Of a stretch of 64,000 nt of DNA, positions 43,773 through 55,833 are shown piece after piece (the first letter of the stretch is position 1; each line of letters begins with the position of its first letter). The translations under genes were made by a program, and so were the position numbers. Under the pieces are notes generated by a model. The model saw nothing but the letters and a program-made list of their open reading frames with translations. It was not told the origin of the DNA and searched no databases. The DNA is from Caproicibacter fermentans (GTDB lineage Bacteria > Bacillota > Clostridia > Oscillospirales > Acutalibacteraceae), in assembly GCF_009746625.1 (NCBI RefSeq), contig NZ_VWXL01000108.1:1-64000 (forward strand). Direction: 5' to 3'.

Positions 43773-44162
43773 TCACCCACCGATCAGATTCACCGCTGTC
43801 TCCGCTATTTTTTCAAACAGAGGCAGAGACAGAATCACGATAGAAATTTTTCCGGCAAGTTCCATTTTAGAGGCCAGCGCGTTTTCCCCCGCATCCCGGC
43901 AGGAGTCTGCCGCAAACTGCGCCAGAAAGCTGATTCCGAGCGTTTTGAGCAAGATCAGGATATAGTCCGTAGTCAATCCCGTTGCGGAAAACAATGTTTG
44001 AATCTGATGCATGGCGGGAGCGACGCTTGCAAAAATTTCGAGCAGAATCACAACTCCCGCCGCAATGCTCAGTAAAACGGCGTACTCCTGATGATACCGG
44101 CGCAGCATGGCGGCAATTACCGCCGCGCAAACGGCTACTCCCGCAATTCCAACGATATTCAT
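43773..44162 (-). CDS. spoIIIAD: Stage III sporulation protein AD
   Basis: A 129-residue protein with three or four helices. The motif HQIQTLFSATGLTTDYILIL is characteristic of SpoIIIAD. One base after spoIIIAC, indicating coupling. Confidence 0.93.
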   Translation of the reverse strand: MNIVGIAGVAVCAAVIAAMLRRYHQEYAVLLSIAAGVVILLEIFASVAPAMHQIQTLFSATGLTTDYILILLKTLGISFLAQFAADSCRDAGENALASKMELAGKISIVILSLPLFEKIAETAVNLIGG

Positions 44163-44163
44163 G

Positions 44164-44358
44164 TTACAAGCTGAATATGGATTTAATCGTCTTAAACAAT
44201 GTGCTGATCTGCTGGATGATCATCATTAAAACAACGATCAATCCCGCCAGAGTGGTCATCATGGCCTGCTCCTGACGGCCGGAACGCTCCAGCAGCTGAT
44301 TTAAAACCGCAACAATGATTCCGATTGCAGCGATTTTAAAAATCAAATCCACATCCAT
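44164..44358 (-). CDS. spoIIIAC: Stage III sporulation protein AC
   Basis: A 64-residue protein with two helices (IFKIAAIGIIVAVLNQLLER and MTTLAGLIVVLMMIIQQI). The size, NQLLERSGRQEQA motif and position match SpoIIIAC. Confidence 0.94.
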   Translation of the reverse strand: MDVDLIFKIAAIGIIVAVLNQLLERSGRQEQAMMTTLAGLIVVLMMIIQQISTLFKTIKSIFSL

Positions 44359-44374
44359 TTTTCTTCCTCCGTTT

Positions 44375-44881
44375 TCAGCACAGCAGCAGCGCCGAGGATA
44401 AGCCGGCGAATATGCCGAGCATCAGATATAATTTTGATTTCCTGTTCCGGTCTTCCCGAGCCGATTTCAGATTCGCACCGAACAACCCGGAAAACAGTTC
44501 CAGGTGCGAAATCTGGCCATCCGTATCGCTGGCTCCGAAATCCTCTCCGAAAGAGAGCAGCATTTCCCGGTCCCGCGCGGTAAATCCGTCGTATTTTGCA
44601 AAGCAAACCACGGCGGATTTCCATGCCGCGGCAAACCCCTTCCCGCCGTCAGATTGTTTCGCACACTCCCGCATAAAACGAAAATCCGTTCCATGCCTTT
44701 TTAAGACCTGAACGACAGGAACGGCGGAATAACGGACCTCCGTTTTTGCTGCGGAAAGGAACCGCAGAAACGATTCCAGGCTTTCTACCCTTACAGAAAG
44801 CTTACGCGATTCCATAAAGCCCCAGAGAGTTCCCGCCATAATCAGTAGAAGCGCCCCCAACAGCTTCAGCAAGCAAATCAC
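44375..44881 (-). CDS. spoIIIAB: Stage III sporulation protein AB
   Basis: A 168-residue protein with an N-terminal helix (LLKLLGALLLIMAGTLWGF), a soluble central domain with T2SS-F-like helices, and a C-terminal helix. The start is uncertain: GTG 44881 gives the usual SpoIIIAB length; TTG 44902 after AGGA is also possible. Either choice overlaps spoIIIAA by 80-101 bases, unusually long for this operon. Confidence 0.88.
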   Translation of the reverse strand: MICLLKLLGALLLIMAGTLWGFMESRKLSVRVESLESFLRFLSAAKTEVRYSAVPVVQVLKRHGTDFRFMRECAKQSDGGKGFAAAWKSAVVCFAKYDGFTARDREMLLSFGEDFGASDTDGQISHLELFSGLFGANLKSAREDRNRKSKLYLMLGIFAGLSSALLLC

Positions 44882-45821
44882 CCGCTTTATAAATTCCTGC
44901 AATTTTTCCTGGCCCGTGCTTCGCATCCAAAAGAGCGACAGAAGCAAACGCCCCCGTGCGCAGCAGCTTTTGCGTCTGCACACGCCGCATCAGTTCCTGA
45001 ACGGACCCGGCATGAATGCTTGCAATCATTGTGGCGCCGGTATTTAGCCCCTGTTCCACCGCAGTTACTTCACTTTCAGATCCGATTTCATCGCAGATGA
45101 TAATTTCCGGCGATAAGGTTCGCACGGCAAGCAAAATTCCATCGGCTTTGGGATAACCGTCCAGCACATCGCAGCAGCACCCCAGATCATTCTGCGGAAC
45201 CCCCATATAGGTCCCGGCTATTTCTCCGCGTTCGTCAACGACGGCAACCTTCTTCAGGTTTCCGCGGGAACCGCCAGACAACTGCCTTGCAAGGTCGCGG
45301 AGGATTGTTGTTTTTCCGCTGGAGGGAGCTCCCGCAAGCAAAAGTCCTTCCTGTAAGCGATTCCCAAGCTGATCCAGCAGTAAATCGGCGGCGCCCCGGA
45401 TTTCGCGTGAAATTCTTAAGTTGATGGAAGAGATTTCGCGCACGGAACCGATGACCGCAGACTGTAAAACCGCCGTCCCGCAGATGCCCGCCCTATGTCC
45501 CCCGCTCAGAGTGATATAACCGTTTTTAATCTCGTTTTCATGGCTGTAGATGGAATAGCTGCACAGATTTCGAAAGCTCTCTTCCAAATCCCTGCGCTCC
45601 GCGACTAACAAGCCCGGAATCACACGGCACGCAAGGCGCCCGCCGGGGCCAAGAAAATAGGTGCCCTCCGCGCAGCAGATGCAAACCGGACGGTTCACGC
45701 GCAGCCGAATTTCCTGTGTGTGCTTCTTTACATCGGCTGGCAAATTGAAAAGAGCCGTACTAATTCTTTCACAGATACATTTGGAAGCTGTGTCAAACCG
45801 CTCGTCCCTTTCTTCGATCAT
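44802..45821 (-). CDS. spoIIIAA: Stage III sporulation protein AA (ATPase)
   Basis: A 339-residue secretion-ATPase-like protein. Walker A is LLAGAPSSGKTTILRDLA, Walker B IIICDEIGSESE. It powers or gates the SpoIIIA-SpoIIQ channel in the mother cell. The ATG of MIEERDE follows GGAGAGG by about eight bases. A sigma-E-like -10 word CATATCTA lies just upstream but no good -35 is visible. Its end extends into spoIIIAB. Confidence 0.94.
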   Translation of the reverse strand: MIEERDERFDTASKCICERISTALFNLPADVKKHTQEIRLRVNRPVCICCAEGTYFLGPGGRLACRVIPGLLVAERRDLEESFRNLCSYSIYSHENEIKNGYITLSGGHRAGICGTAVLQSAVIGSVREISSINLRISREIRGAADLLLDQLGNRLQEGLLLAGAPSSGKTTILRDLARQLSGGSRGNLKKVAVVDERGEIAGTYMGVPQNDLGCCCDVLDGYPKADGILLAVRTLSPEIIICDEIGSESEVTAVEQGLNTGATMIASIHAGSVQELMRRVQTQKLLRTGAFASVALLDAKHGPGKIAGIYKAGDLLAEAVGGASTDYGGNSLGLYGIA

Positions 45822-45913
45822 TACCTTGTCCTCTCCCTTCATCCAATAGATATGGGCAAAAAGGGAAGGTTAGAACAAAAAAATAGGCCTCCGGGCCAAA
45901 CGCCGGCAAAGGC

Positions 45914-45951
45914 CGAAAAAATCTCCGGCCCTTGCTGGGAACCGGAGATTT
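45914..45951 (-). terminator. Terminator after the epimerase gene
   Basis: On the minus strand AATCTCCGG pairs with CCGGAGATT, followed by TTTTTC. It isolates the spoIIIA operon from upstream transcription. Confidence 0.85.
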
Positions 45952-45954
45952 ATT

Positions 45955-46839
45955 TTAGGAGCCAATTATTTCTATTGTGTAGTGAAACGACTTACTTTGT
46001 CCCGGCGGAAGAAGAGTCATTCCTCTTTTCTTTTCAAACGAGTCTCCCTCATCCGCGCAGGTAGGCAGCCCGCTCCACGGTTCCAGCGCTACAAAAGGAC
46101 CGCCGTTCGAACTGGACCAAATCAGAAAATATTTGAAATCGTGAAATTCCATTTGAATCCCGCGGCCGGTCTTCGGGCAAAACAGCTTTACCGCGTCAGA
46201 GCGCAGGGAATCGAAAATCAGCGCGTCGTTTTCAAACAAATGATGATTTAACTTCAGAACCGATTCATTTTTTAAGATCGCTCGGCGCCGGCATAAATCG
46301 ACAAGCCCGGTTTGTGAATCGGGGGACGGGCAGTCCGCAGTCTCCGGATATTCGAATTCCACGATATAATCCTCGAAAAGCTCCCCGGCGGTCAGCGGAC
46401 AGCGAAAGCCCGGATGTCCGCCGATCTGAAACGGCAAATCGGAATTGCCCGGATTGCAAACGGTGTACCGGGTCGTCAGGCTTTTACCAAGCAGAAAATA
46501 CTGAATCTCCAATTCAAAATCGTAAGGAAACCGTTCTTTTGTTTCCAAATCGGAGCGCAAAGCAAACGTAATAGAATCCTCGCTTTTGTCCTTCAGCACA
46601 AACTCCCTTTTGCGCGCAACGCCATGCCGCTCCATCCGGCAGATCCGACGGGAGGCCGTTACAGCCTGTTTATTTCGAAGACAGCCCACAATCGGAAAAA
46701 GAACCGGCGCTTGCCCGCCCCAGTAAGTTTTGTCTCCCTGCCACAAATATTCCAAGTCCGAACAGCGAAGTGAAATCAGTTCCCCACCGAATGTATTAAA
46801 ATCCGCAGTTATATTTTGATTCGAAATTGTATCTTTCAT
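45955..46839 (-). CDS. Aldose 1-epimerase family protein (LacX-like)
   Basis: A 294-residue beta-sandwich protein of the LacX/GalM superfamily. The catalytic-type His/Arg regions appear as RMERHGVARKREF and GGHPGFRCPL, and the C-terminus carries FVALEPWSGLPTCADE with the Glu-Pro-Trp motif. It may equilibrate sugar anomers; LacX-type proteins have no firmly assigned substrate. It is transcribed alone between ligA and spoIIIAA. Confidence 0.85.
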   Translation of the reverse strand: MKDTISNQNITADFNTFGGELISLRCSDLEYLWQGDKTYWGGQAPVLFPIVGCLRNKQAVTASRRICRMERHGVARKREFVLKDKSEDSITFALRSDLETKERFPYDFELEIQYFLLGKSLTTRYTVCNPGNSDLPFQIGGHPGFRCPLTAGELFEDYIVEFEYPETADCPSPDSQTGLVDLCRRRAILKNESVLKLNHHLFENDALIFDSLRSDAVKLFCPKTGRGIQMEFHDFKYFLIWSSSNGGPFVALEPWSGLPTCADEGDSFEKKRGMTLLPPGQSKSFHYTIEIIGS

Positions 46840-46883
46840 GACAAATCCCCCGTTTCAAATTAGACGTTCCGTTATTTTCGAAG

Positions 46884-49524
<2,641 letters not shown>

Positions 49525-49584
49525 GGGACGCACCTCCCAAAGTATATTACTGCATAATATACAAGGAGGAATTATTATGTGAAT

Positions 49585-49626
49585 AAAACGGGCACAAAGA
49601 AACTTGCGAATCTTTGTGCCCGTTTT
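49585..49626. terminator. Strong bidirectional terminator after ispH-rpsA
   Basis: AAAACGGGCACAAAGA pairs with TCTTTGTGCCCGTTTT around a 10-base loop; T-runs occur on both strands. Confidence 0.85.
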
Positions 49627-49643
49627 TATTGTTGAATCATTTA

Positions 49644-51629
49644 TTATTCAGCCGTTTCATCTCCGGCGGGTTCCGCGGGCTTTTCAGGCTCCTCTTCCGG
49701 CTCCAATAAAGCGCGGATGGAAAGACTGACGCGATGCTTGTCAAAATCAATATCCGTAATCTTAACCTTTACCATATCATTGATCTTCAGAACATCCTGC
49801 GGCTTTTCGATCCGGTGATCGGCGATCTGAGAGATATGAATCAACCCGTCGATTCCGGGAATCACCTGAGCAAATGCGCCGAATGTCGTCATACCGACTA
49901 CTTTTACCTCAGCAACACTTCCGACCGGATATTCTTTTTTCAGGATTTCCCACGGATTATCCTCCGGCCTTTTATAGCCGAGAGAGATTTTACCCTTCTC
50001 CTGGTCCAAACCCTTAATATAAACCGTTACCTTGTCGCCAACATTTACTACTTCGGAAGGATGTTTAATTCTTGACCAGGAAAGTTCGGAAATGTGAATC
50101 ATTCCGTCGATGCCGCCCAGATCGACAAAGGCGCCATAAGAAGTCAGGGATTTGACAACACCGGTATATACTTTTCCCACTTCAGCGGTTTCCCAGAATT
50201 TATCGGCCTGAGCCTTGCGTTCATCTTTCAGAACAGAACGAATGGACCCAACGGCGCGCTTACGGCTACGGTTTACTTCGATAATGCGGAATTTAACTTC
50301 TTTTTTCAGAAGAGCCTCAATCGGATCCGTGCGGGACGCCGTTGCCTGAGACGCGGGAATGAAAACGCGCACTCCGTTTGTAACGGCAATTAAACCGCCC
50401 TTGATAATCTCAGTGACGACGCCGTCCAAAACGGACTGGTCCTCTTCCGCCGCATCGATTTTCTCCCAACCCTTTGTGGCGTCCAGGCGCTTTTTGGAAA
50501 GCATGATCGTTCCTTCCTGATCGTTTGTACGCATAATGAGAAGATCCAGCTCGTCTCCGATTTTCACCAAATCTTCAGGTTTTACATTCGGATCAGCCGA
50601 AAGTTCGGAAGCGGGAATATATCCAGCCTGTTTTCTGCCTACGTCTACCAGAACTTCGCTTGGCGTTACTCCGACAACGACACCGTGAACCTTCTCATCT
50701 GTATTTAAACTTTTGAGAGACTCTTCAAGCATTTCCTCAAAGCTTCCCTCGGTAGTATTTTCTTTGGGACCGGCACCCTGGTTGATTTCTGACATGGTAT
50801 CAAGTACCTCCTTTATAATGCTTGCCGGCGTCGACGCGCCCGCAGTAATGCCAATGCATCCAGCCCGACTCAGGGCCGACAGCGGAAGCTCGTCCGCAGA
50901 TTCGACAAGATAGGCGGCGCAGTTCTTTTTGCACAATTCAAAAAGTTTGGCGGTATTGGAACTCTGCTTTCCGCCGATGATAATCATTGCGTCGCACTGC
51001 CGCGACAATTCAGCCGCTTCAGACTGGCGTATCGCAGTTGCATTACATATTGTATCAAAAACTGCGGCATTTGTATATACCCTTTTGATGATTTCCAAAC
51101 AATTTTCCCATTCATTTACACTGAAAGTTGTCTGCGATACTACACAAACGGGCTCTTCGGGCCTGACTGTTTCCCGGTCAATGATTCCTCTCAGCTCGTC
51201 GGCATTTTTAAAAACCAGGCAGCGGCCGCTGCAATGGCCTATGATCCCTTTGATCTCCGGGTGTTCCGCATCTCCGGCAACAAGAACAGTTTTCCCATCC
51301 TTCGACGCATGAGCCACAATATTTTGAATTTTTTGCACGAAGAGGCAAGTGGCGTTGCAGCACTCTATTCCACGTTCTGCAATTTCATCCAGAGTGTCCT
51401 CGGAAACTCCATGGGAACGAACTACCAGAGTTGCGCCTTCCGGGACTTCCGCAGGCGAATTCACGATTTTTACTCCGCGCTGCTCAAATCGGCTCAGTGT
51501 CTGTGGATTATGGATAATCGGGCCCAGAGTGCAAACCTGCTTCCCCTCATCGAGCAGTCTGCACACCGTTTGTACCGCACGGTCCACGCCGAAACAAAAC
51601 CCGGCGGATTCTGCCACTTTAATTTTCAT
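49644..51629 (-). CDS. ispH-rpsA: Bifunctional IspH / ribosomal protein S1 fusion
   Basis: A 661-residue fusion. Residues 1-~283 are 4-hydroxy-3-methylbut-2-enyl diphosphate reductase with three cluster Cys in GFCFGVDRAV, CCNATC and TICNATAIRQ. After a linker (~285-305), four S1 RNA-binding repeats follow: VHGVVVGVTPSEVLVDVGRK, LDGVVTEIIKGGLI, YTGVVKSLTSYGAFVDLGGI and VKVVGMTTFGAFAQV. The fusion is a known Clostridia arrangement. The frame is continuous. It joins the last MEP-pathway step with an S1-type translation factor; the reason for fusion is unknown. Confidence 0.96.
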   Translation of the reverse strand: MKIKVAESAGFCFGVDRAVQTVCRLLDEGKQVCTLGPIIHNPQTLSRFEQRGVKIVNSPAEVPEGATLVVRSHGVSEDTLDEIAERGIECCNATCLFVQKIQNIVAHASKDGKTVLVAGDAEHPEIKGIIGHCSGRCLVFKNADELRGIIDRETVRPEEPVCVVSQTTFSVNEWENCLEIIKRVYTNAAVFDTICNATAIRQSEAAELSRQCDAMIIIGGKQSSNTAKLFELCKKNCAAYLVESADELPLSALSRAGCIGITAGASTPASIIKEVLDTMSEINQGAGPKENTTEGSFEEMLEESLKSLNTDEKVHGVVVGVTPSEVLVDVGRKQAGYIPASELSADPNVKPEDLVKIGDELDLLIMRTNDQEGTIMLSKKRLDATKGWEKIDAAEEDQSVLDGVVTEIIKGGLIAVTNGVRVFIPASQATASRTDPIEALLKKEVKFRIIEVNRSRKRAVGSIRSVLKDERKAQADKFWETAEVGKVYTGVVKSLTSYGAFVDLGGIDGMIHISELSWSRIKHPSEVVNVGDKVTVYIKGLDQEKGKISLGYKRPEDNPWEILKKEYPVGSVAEVKVVGMTTFGAFAQVIPGIDGLIHISQIADHRIEKPQDVLKINDMVKVKITDIDFDKHRVSLSIRALLEPEEEPEKPAEPAGDETAE

Positions 51630-51657
51630 GATGTCACCCCGGAAAACCGACTTATTT

Positions 51658-52302
51658 TCATCCTCGGGAATTCCCGAGATCCGCCTCCCTCAGTTCCGCA
51701 ATTCTGGCCATAACAAGCTTGCTTGCATTCCGGAATTCCGACGGAGTACCGTTTTTGATTCCAAGCTCTTCCTCTGAAATAGGGGCCCCAAATGAGACAT
51801 AGCATGGATGAAACAGCCTTGGCATTCTGCCTTTTTTAGGCGTAATGCAGCACGGAACAATCGGAGCATGGCAGTTGTGCGCCAGCATGACCGCACCGGA
51901 TTTCGGGTGCAGAAAATTTCCGTCCCTCGTACGGGTTCCCTCGATAAAAATCCCCAGAATCCGGCCGGTGTCCAGAATATCCTTGGCTGTATAAATTGCT
52001 GTTTTATCTCCCTTTCCCCTTGAAACGGGAAAAGCTCCCAGGGATTTGATGATTGGTGCAAGGAATCTAATATGAAACAATTCTTCCTTTGCCATAAAAT
52101 AGATCTGGCGTTTTTGACTGTAGGCAAGCCGAAGTGGGTCCGTCATGCTCATATGGTTGCAGCAAAGAATCGCCTTTCCGTCTTTCGGCAAATTTTCCGC
52201 GTTTCGAACCAGAATCGGCATCAAACTGCGAAAAAACCAAGGCATAAATGTTCTTAAAAAAGAATAAAGAGGAGTCCGTTTCATTCTTTCACCAATTTCC
52301 AT
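51658..52302 (-). CDS. plsC: 1-acyl-sn-glycerol-3-phosphate acyltransferase
   Basis: A 214-residue acyltransferase with the HxxxxD block in CCNHMSMTDPLRL and FIEGTRTRDG (glycerophosphate site). It makes phosphatidic acid in membrane lipid synthesis. The start is adjacent to the cmk stop; a second ATG six codons in (MKRTPLYSF) is an alternative with GGTGA upstream. It is in the cmk-plsC-ispH-rpsA order common in Clostridia. Confidence 0.93.
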   Translation of the reverse strand: MEIGERMKRTPLYSFLRTFMPWFFRSLMPILVRNAENLPKDGKAILCCNHMSMTDPLRLAYSQKRQIYFMAKEELFHIRFLAPIIKSLGAFPVSRGKGDKTAIYTAKDILDTGRILGIFIEGTRTRDGNFLHPKSGAVMLAHNCHAPIVPCCITPKKGRMPRLFHPCYVSFGAPISEEELGIKNGTPSEFRNASKLVMARIAELREADLGNSRG

Positions 52303-52971
52303 TCAGATTTTCAATCCCGAGCGTATCACATTGACGACCCGATTTATAGACTGCTCCAATGTATTCCCGGATGTGTCAATCTGCACAGAATCTTTCGCGG
52401 GAACCAGCGGAGCAACCTCGCGGTGTGAATCATGATAGTCGCGCTGAATCATATCCTTTAAAACCTCGGAGTATTCCGCCTTTTTACCTTTTTGCAGCAA
52501 TTCTCTGTATCTTCTTTGCGCCCGTTCTTCCGGTGAAGCGGTAAGAAATATTTTGACCTGAGCATTCGGAAGGACCACCGTGCCGATATCGCGGCCGTCC
52601 ATTACGACGTTCCGCTCGGCGGCAAGGGTTCTTTGCATGGAAAACAAAAATTGCCGCACCTCCGGGATTGCTGAAACCGCAGAAGCGGCGTTGGAAACCT
52701 CTTCAGCACGGATTTCCGGCGTTACGTCGCTGCCGCAAAGAAACACTTTCTGCTCCCCATCCTGAAAATCAAGGGAAACAGACACGTTTGAAAGCGCGGC
52801 GCAAACGGCTTCCCGATTAACCGGCGCTATCCCGTGATTAATCATGTACAGACCAATCGCACGGTACAAAGCTCCCGTATCAACGTAAACAAATCCAAGA
52901 ATTTTAGCCGCCCGCCTGGCTACCGTACTCTTCCCCGCCCCGGCCGGTCCGTCAATCGCAACAGCAATCAT
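52303..52971 (-). CDS. cmk: Cytidylate kinase
   Basis: A 222-residue CMP/dCMP kinase with P-loop AIDGPAGAGKSTVARRAA and VMDGRDIGTVVLPNA; length is typical. It overlaps the upstream flavoprotein gene by 20 bases. Its C-terminal TGA directly precedes the plsC start. Confidence 0.95.
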   Translation of the reverse strand: MIAVAIDGPAGAGKSTVARRAAKILGFVYVDTGALYRAIGLYMINHGIAPVNREAVCAALSNVSVSLDFQDGEQKVFLCGSDVTPEIRAEEVSNAASAVSAIPEVRQFLFSMQRTLAAERNVVMDGRDIGTVVLPNAQVKIFLTASPEERAQRRYRELLQKGKKAEYSEVLKDMIQRDYHDSHREVAPLVPAKDSVQIDTSGNTLEQSINRVVNVIRSGLKI

Positions 52972-54217
52972 CTATGATCCCCCTAACTGGTACGGAATTT
53001 CCGGCCAGCCGGCCGGTGGAAAACGCAATCTGCAGATTGTATCCGCCGGTATAGGCGTCCACATCCAAAACTTCGCCTGCAAAATACAAGCCCTTTATCA
53101 GCTTGGACTGCATCGTCTTCGGGTCAACCTCCCGAACAGAAACCCCTCCCGATGTGACCACAGCCTCTTCAATCGGACGAAAAGCTTCGATCGAAAATGA
53201 AAAGGATTTCAGCAGAGAAGCAAAATCATGGCGTATTTCCCTGGTAATCAAATTACATTTAATGTGAGGTTCTATCCCGGACCTGCGAACCGCCACGGGG
53301 ATCATCGCTCTTGGCAATAAAGAGGAAAGTGAATTTTCAAAATCCCGGTTCTGATTTTCTCTGAACTCCCGAACCAGGCGGGCATCCAGCTTCTCCGGAC
53401 TGAGAGCGGGCTTTAAATCGATCGCAATACGGTAACGGCCCGGCGACATATCGCGAAGATGAGCGCTGGCACTGAGGATGACAGGGCCGGAAAGCCCGAA
53501 ATGGGTAAACAGCAGTTCGCCGAAATCTTCATAGATGATTTTGCCGGATTTCAGATCTTTAACGCTGATTGAAATATTTTTTAGAGACAGCCCCATCATT
53601 TCTTTGCAATCCGTGCCCTGAACAACAAGCGGAACCAGTGAAGGCCGAAGCCGCGTCACGGTATGTCCCGCTTGCCTTGCAAAAAGATACCCGTCCCCTG
53701 TTGAACCGGTTGCGGGATATGATTTTCCGCCACAGCAAACTACCACACTCTGCGCAGAAATTTGGCTGCCGTCCTTCAGGCTTACTCCCTGAATACGGCC
53801 GTCTGAAATCAAAAGCTGTTTTGCTTCTCTGTTTATCATTTGAGCGCCCGATGCTTTGACAAACCGCTCCAGTGCCCCGACGACATCGGCAGCTTTGTCG
53901 GACTGGGGAAAAACCCGGTTCCCGCGCTCAGTTTTGAGCGGCACGCCCAAATTTTCAAAAAAGCTCATGGTATCGTACGGAGAAAACCGAGAAGCCGCGC
54001 CGTATAAAAAGCGGCCGTTTGTCGGTACTGAAGCGATGAACTCCGGCACGCTGCAGTGATTCGTGAGATTACATCTTCCCTTGCCGGTAATTCCGATCTT
54101 CCTGCCCGGTTTCTGATTTTTTTCCAGCAGGCAGACCCTTAGGCCCCTCTGGGCTGCTGTCCCGGCCGCCATCATCCCGGCGGCTCCCGCGCCGATTACT
54201 AAAACATCAAACTTCAA
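52952..54217 (-). CDS. NAD(P)/FAD-dependent oxidoreductase, BaiN/HI0933 family
   Basis: A 421-residue flavoprotein. The N-terminal FAD motif is LVIGAGAAGMMAAGTAAQRG; GKGRCNLTN and GLYFAGEVLDVDAYTGGYNLQ are hallmarks of the HI0933/BaiN family. The physiological substrate is unknown; bile acid work on BaiN does not establish a function here. The C-terminus ends with three Cys followed by Asp (DDCCCD), encoded in the cmk overlap and probably not functional. Confidence 0.87.
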   Translation of the reverse strand: MKFDVLVIGAGAAGMMAAGTAAQRGLRVCLLEKNQKPGRKIGITGKGRCNLTNHCSVPEFIASVPTNGRFLYGAASRFSPYDTMSFFENLGVPLKTERGNRVFPQSDKAADVVGALERFVKASGAQMINREAKQLLISDGRIQGVSLKDGSQISAQSVVVCCGGKSYPATGSTGDGYLFARQAGHTVTRLRPSLVPLVVQGTDCKEMMGLSLKNISISVKDLKSGKIIYEDFGELLFTHFGLSGPVILSASAHLRDMSPGRYRIAIDLKPALSPEKLDARLVREFRENQNRDFENSLSSLLPRAMIPVAVRRSGIEPHIKCNLITREIRHDFASLLKSFSFSIEAFRPIEEAVVTSGGVSVREVDPKTMQSKLIKGLYFAGEVLDVDAYTGGYNLQIAFSTGRLAGNSVPVRGIIDDCCCD

Positions 54218-55086
54218 TTCGAGCTGTCATCCACCTTTTCATAAACGCCGTAAGCGTCCCAGATATCTTCGAGATTCTGAAAGATTTTTTTAGACTCTTC
54301 AGACTTTTTCAGGGAAGTCGCGACAATCAGCGCATTGATCAGGCTGAGCGGTGCGCAAAGCGAATCCACAATGGAAGCAATTTCGCTTCTGGCAAGCAGC
54401 ACGCAGTCGGATGCCTGAGCAACCGGCGAAAGGGAACTGTCTGTAATCCCTATCACTTTGGCACCCCTGTCATGCGCAAAATTCATCGCTTTCGCGATTT
54501 TTCTGGAATAACGCGGAAAGCTGATCCCAATGACCGTGTCACTTTCATCAACCCTGATCATCTGCTCAAAAATTTCGCCTTCGCTCGTGGCCTGAACCAA
54601 CAGAACATTTTCGAACAACAGGTTCAGGTAATAAGAAAGAAAAGTCCCAAGCGCCAGCGCACTTCGCGCCGCCAGGATATAGATCTTTCTGGACGCCACA
54701 ATGGAATCTACGGCTTTGTAAAAGCTGTCGTGATTTGTTTCCTCCATCGTACGGCGTATTACGTCAATATCCTGATTGAATACAAAATCAAGAACATCTG
54801 AATTTCCTATCCGTTCCGTCGTAACCTCCATACGCTGAAAGGAGGTCAGCTTATTGCGGATCATTTCCTGTATCGCCTGCTGAAGCTGCGGATATCCCGC
54901 ATAGCCGATCTGGGTGGCAAAACGCACAACCGTCGATTCACTGACCCCAACGGTGGCTCCCAGCTTGGAGGCCGTCATAAACGCGACTTTATCATAATGC
55001 TCTTCTATATATGCTGCGATACGCTTTTGACCTTTTGAAAAACTGTCAACCTTGTTCTGAATTCTTACCGCAAGTAAATTATCCAT
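54214..55086 (-). CDS. MurR/RpiR family transcriptional regulator
   Basis: A 290-residue regulator with an N-terminal HTH_6 domain (residues ~1-75, KLGATVGVSESTVVRFATQ) and a C-terminal SIS domain (residues ~125-255) that usually senses a phosphosugar. It may control a sugar or amino-sugar operon; no such target is in this window. The ATG of MDNLLAVRIQ follows GGAG by five bases. It overlaps the flavoprotein gene by 4 bases. Confidence 0.9.
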   Translation of the reverse strand: MDNLLAVRIQNKVDSFSKGQKRIAAYIEEHYDKVAFMTASKLGATVGVSESTVVRFATQIGYAGYPQLQQAIQEMIRNKLTSFQRMEVTTERIGNSDVLDFVFNQDIDVIRRTMEETNHDSFYKAVDSIVASRKIYILAARSALALGTFLSYYLNLLFENVLLVQATSEGEIFEQMIRVDESDTVIGISFPRYSRKIAKAMNFAHDRGAKVIGITDSSLSPVAQASDCVLLARSEIASIVDSLCAPLSLINALIVATSLKKSEESKKIFQNLEDIWDAYGVYEKVDDSSN

Positions 55087-55261
55087 TCCAACTCCGCCTT
55101 TTCTCTGCATTTGTCCCCGACGGCCCGCCCAGAGCATTTTGAGCCGGGGACTCCTTTTTCATCAAAAAGAGTGGCCGGATATTGATTTCCGGTCCAATCC
55201 TTATTTTAATTCCGCAGTCGTTAAAAATCAAGTAAAACTTCCGCTGATAGGACAAGGCAGC

Positions 55262-55804
55262 CTATTTTGACCGGAACAGTTTTTTTATCATTGGATGTAT
55301 CCTGCTAAAGTATGTGATTACCAGGAGCGAAACGGCGTAATCATAAATCAGAAAAACAACATTTCCGGCCAAAAGGAACAGCCAGGGGAGATAATAGCCG
55401 AAAATCGAAAAACTCTCTTTGGGTACGCTCAGAAAAGCAACCGACAGACAAAAATCCAGTACGGCCGCAGCATTGAATACAATCAATTTCACGGCCGTCT
55501 GGAGCTCTATCCTGCGTAAATGATTTTCCAATAAAGACTTGAGAATCGGATAATACCCGAAAAACAAGACAAAAAATAAGACGGCCTCCTTGTCCGCGGC
55601 AAGAAGCACGGAAAGAATGGACTGCGCCGCATAGACGCTGAAAGCCCAGCCGGTTCCGGCTTCAGCCACAACGGAAATCATCAGAATCCCCGCAAAAGCA
55701 GGAAGCGCATAGGTTCCAACCGGAATCATGCCGGTCAGAAACATCACCGCGGTGCCGAGCGCAGTTACCACAGAACAAAAAGCCAATCGAAGGCTGTGAT
55801 TCAA
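55262..55804 (-). CDS. Uncharacterised membrane protein (ECF-S-like topology)
   Basis: A 180-residue protein with about five or six helices. I do not recognise a named family with certainty. The compact topology and opening segment MNHSLRLAFCSVVTALGTAV resemble ECF transporter S-components or their relatives. The best start is TTG 55804, nine bases after GGAGG. It is 29 bases downstream of the DnaJ-like gene on the same strand and could share its transcript. Confidence 0.7.
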   Translation of the reverse strand: MNHSLRLAFCSVVTALGTAVMFLTGMIPVGTYALPAFAGILMISVVAEAGTGWAFSVYAAQSILSVLLAADKEAVLFFVLFFGYYPILKSLLENHLRRIELQTAVKLIVFNAAAVLDFCLSVAFLSVPKESFSIFGYYLPWLFLLAGNVVFLIYDYAVSLLVITYFSRIHPMIKKLFRSK

Positions 55805-55833
55805 CTCAATCTTCCTCCAAAAAAACGAACGGA

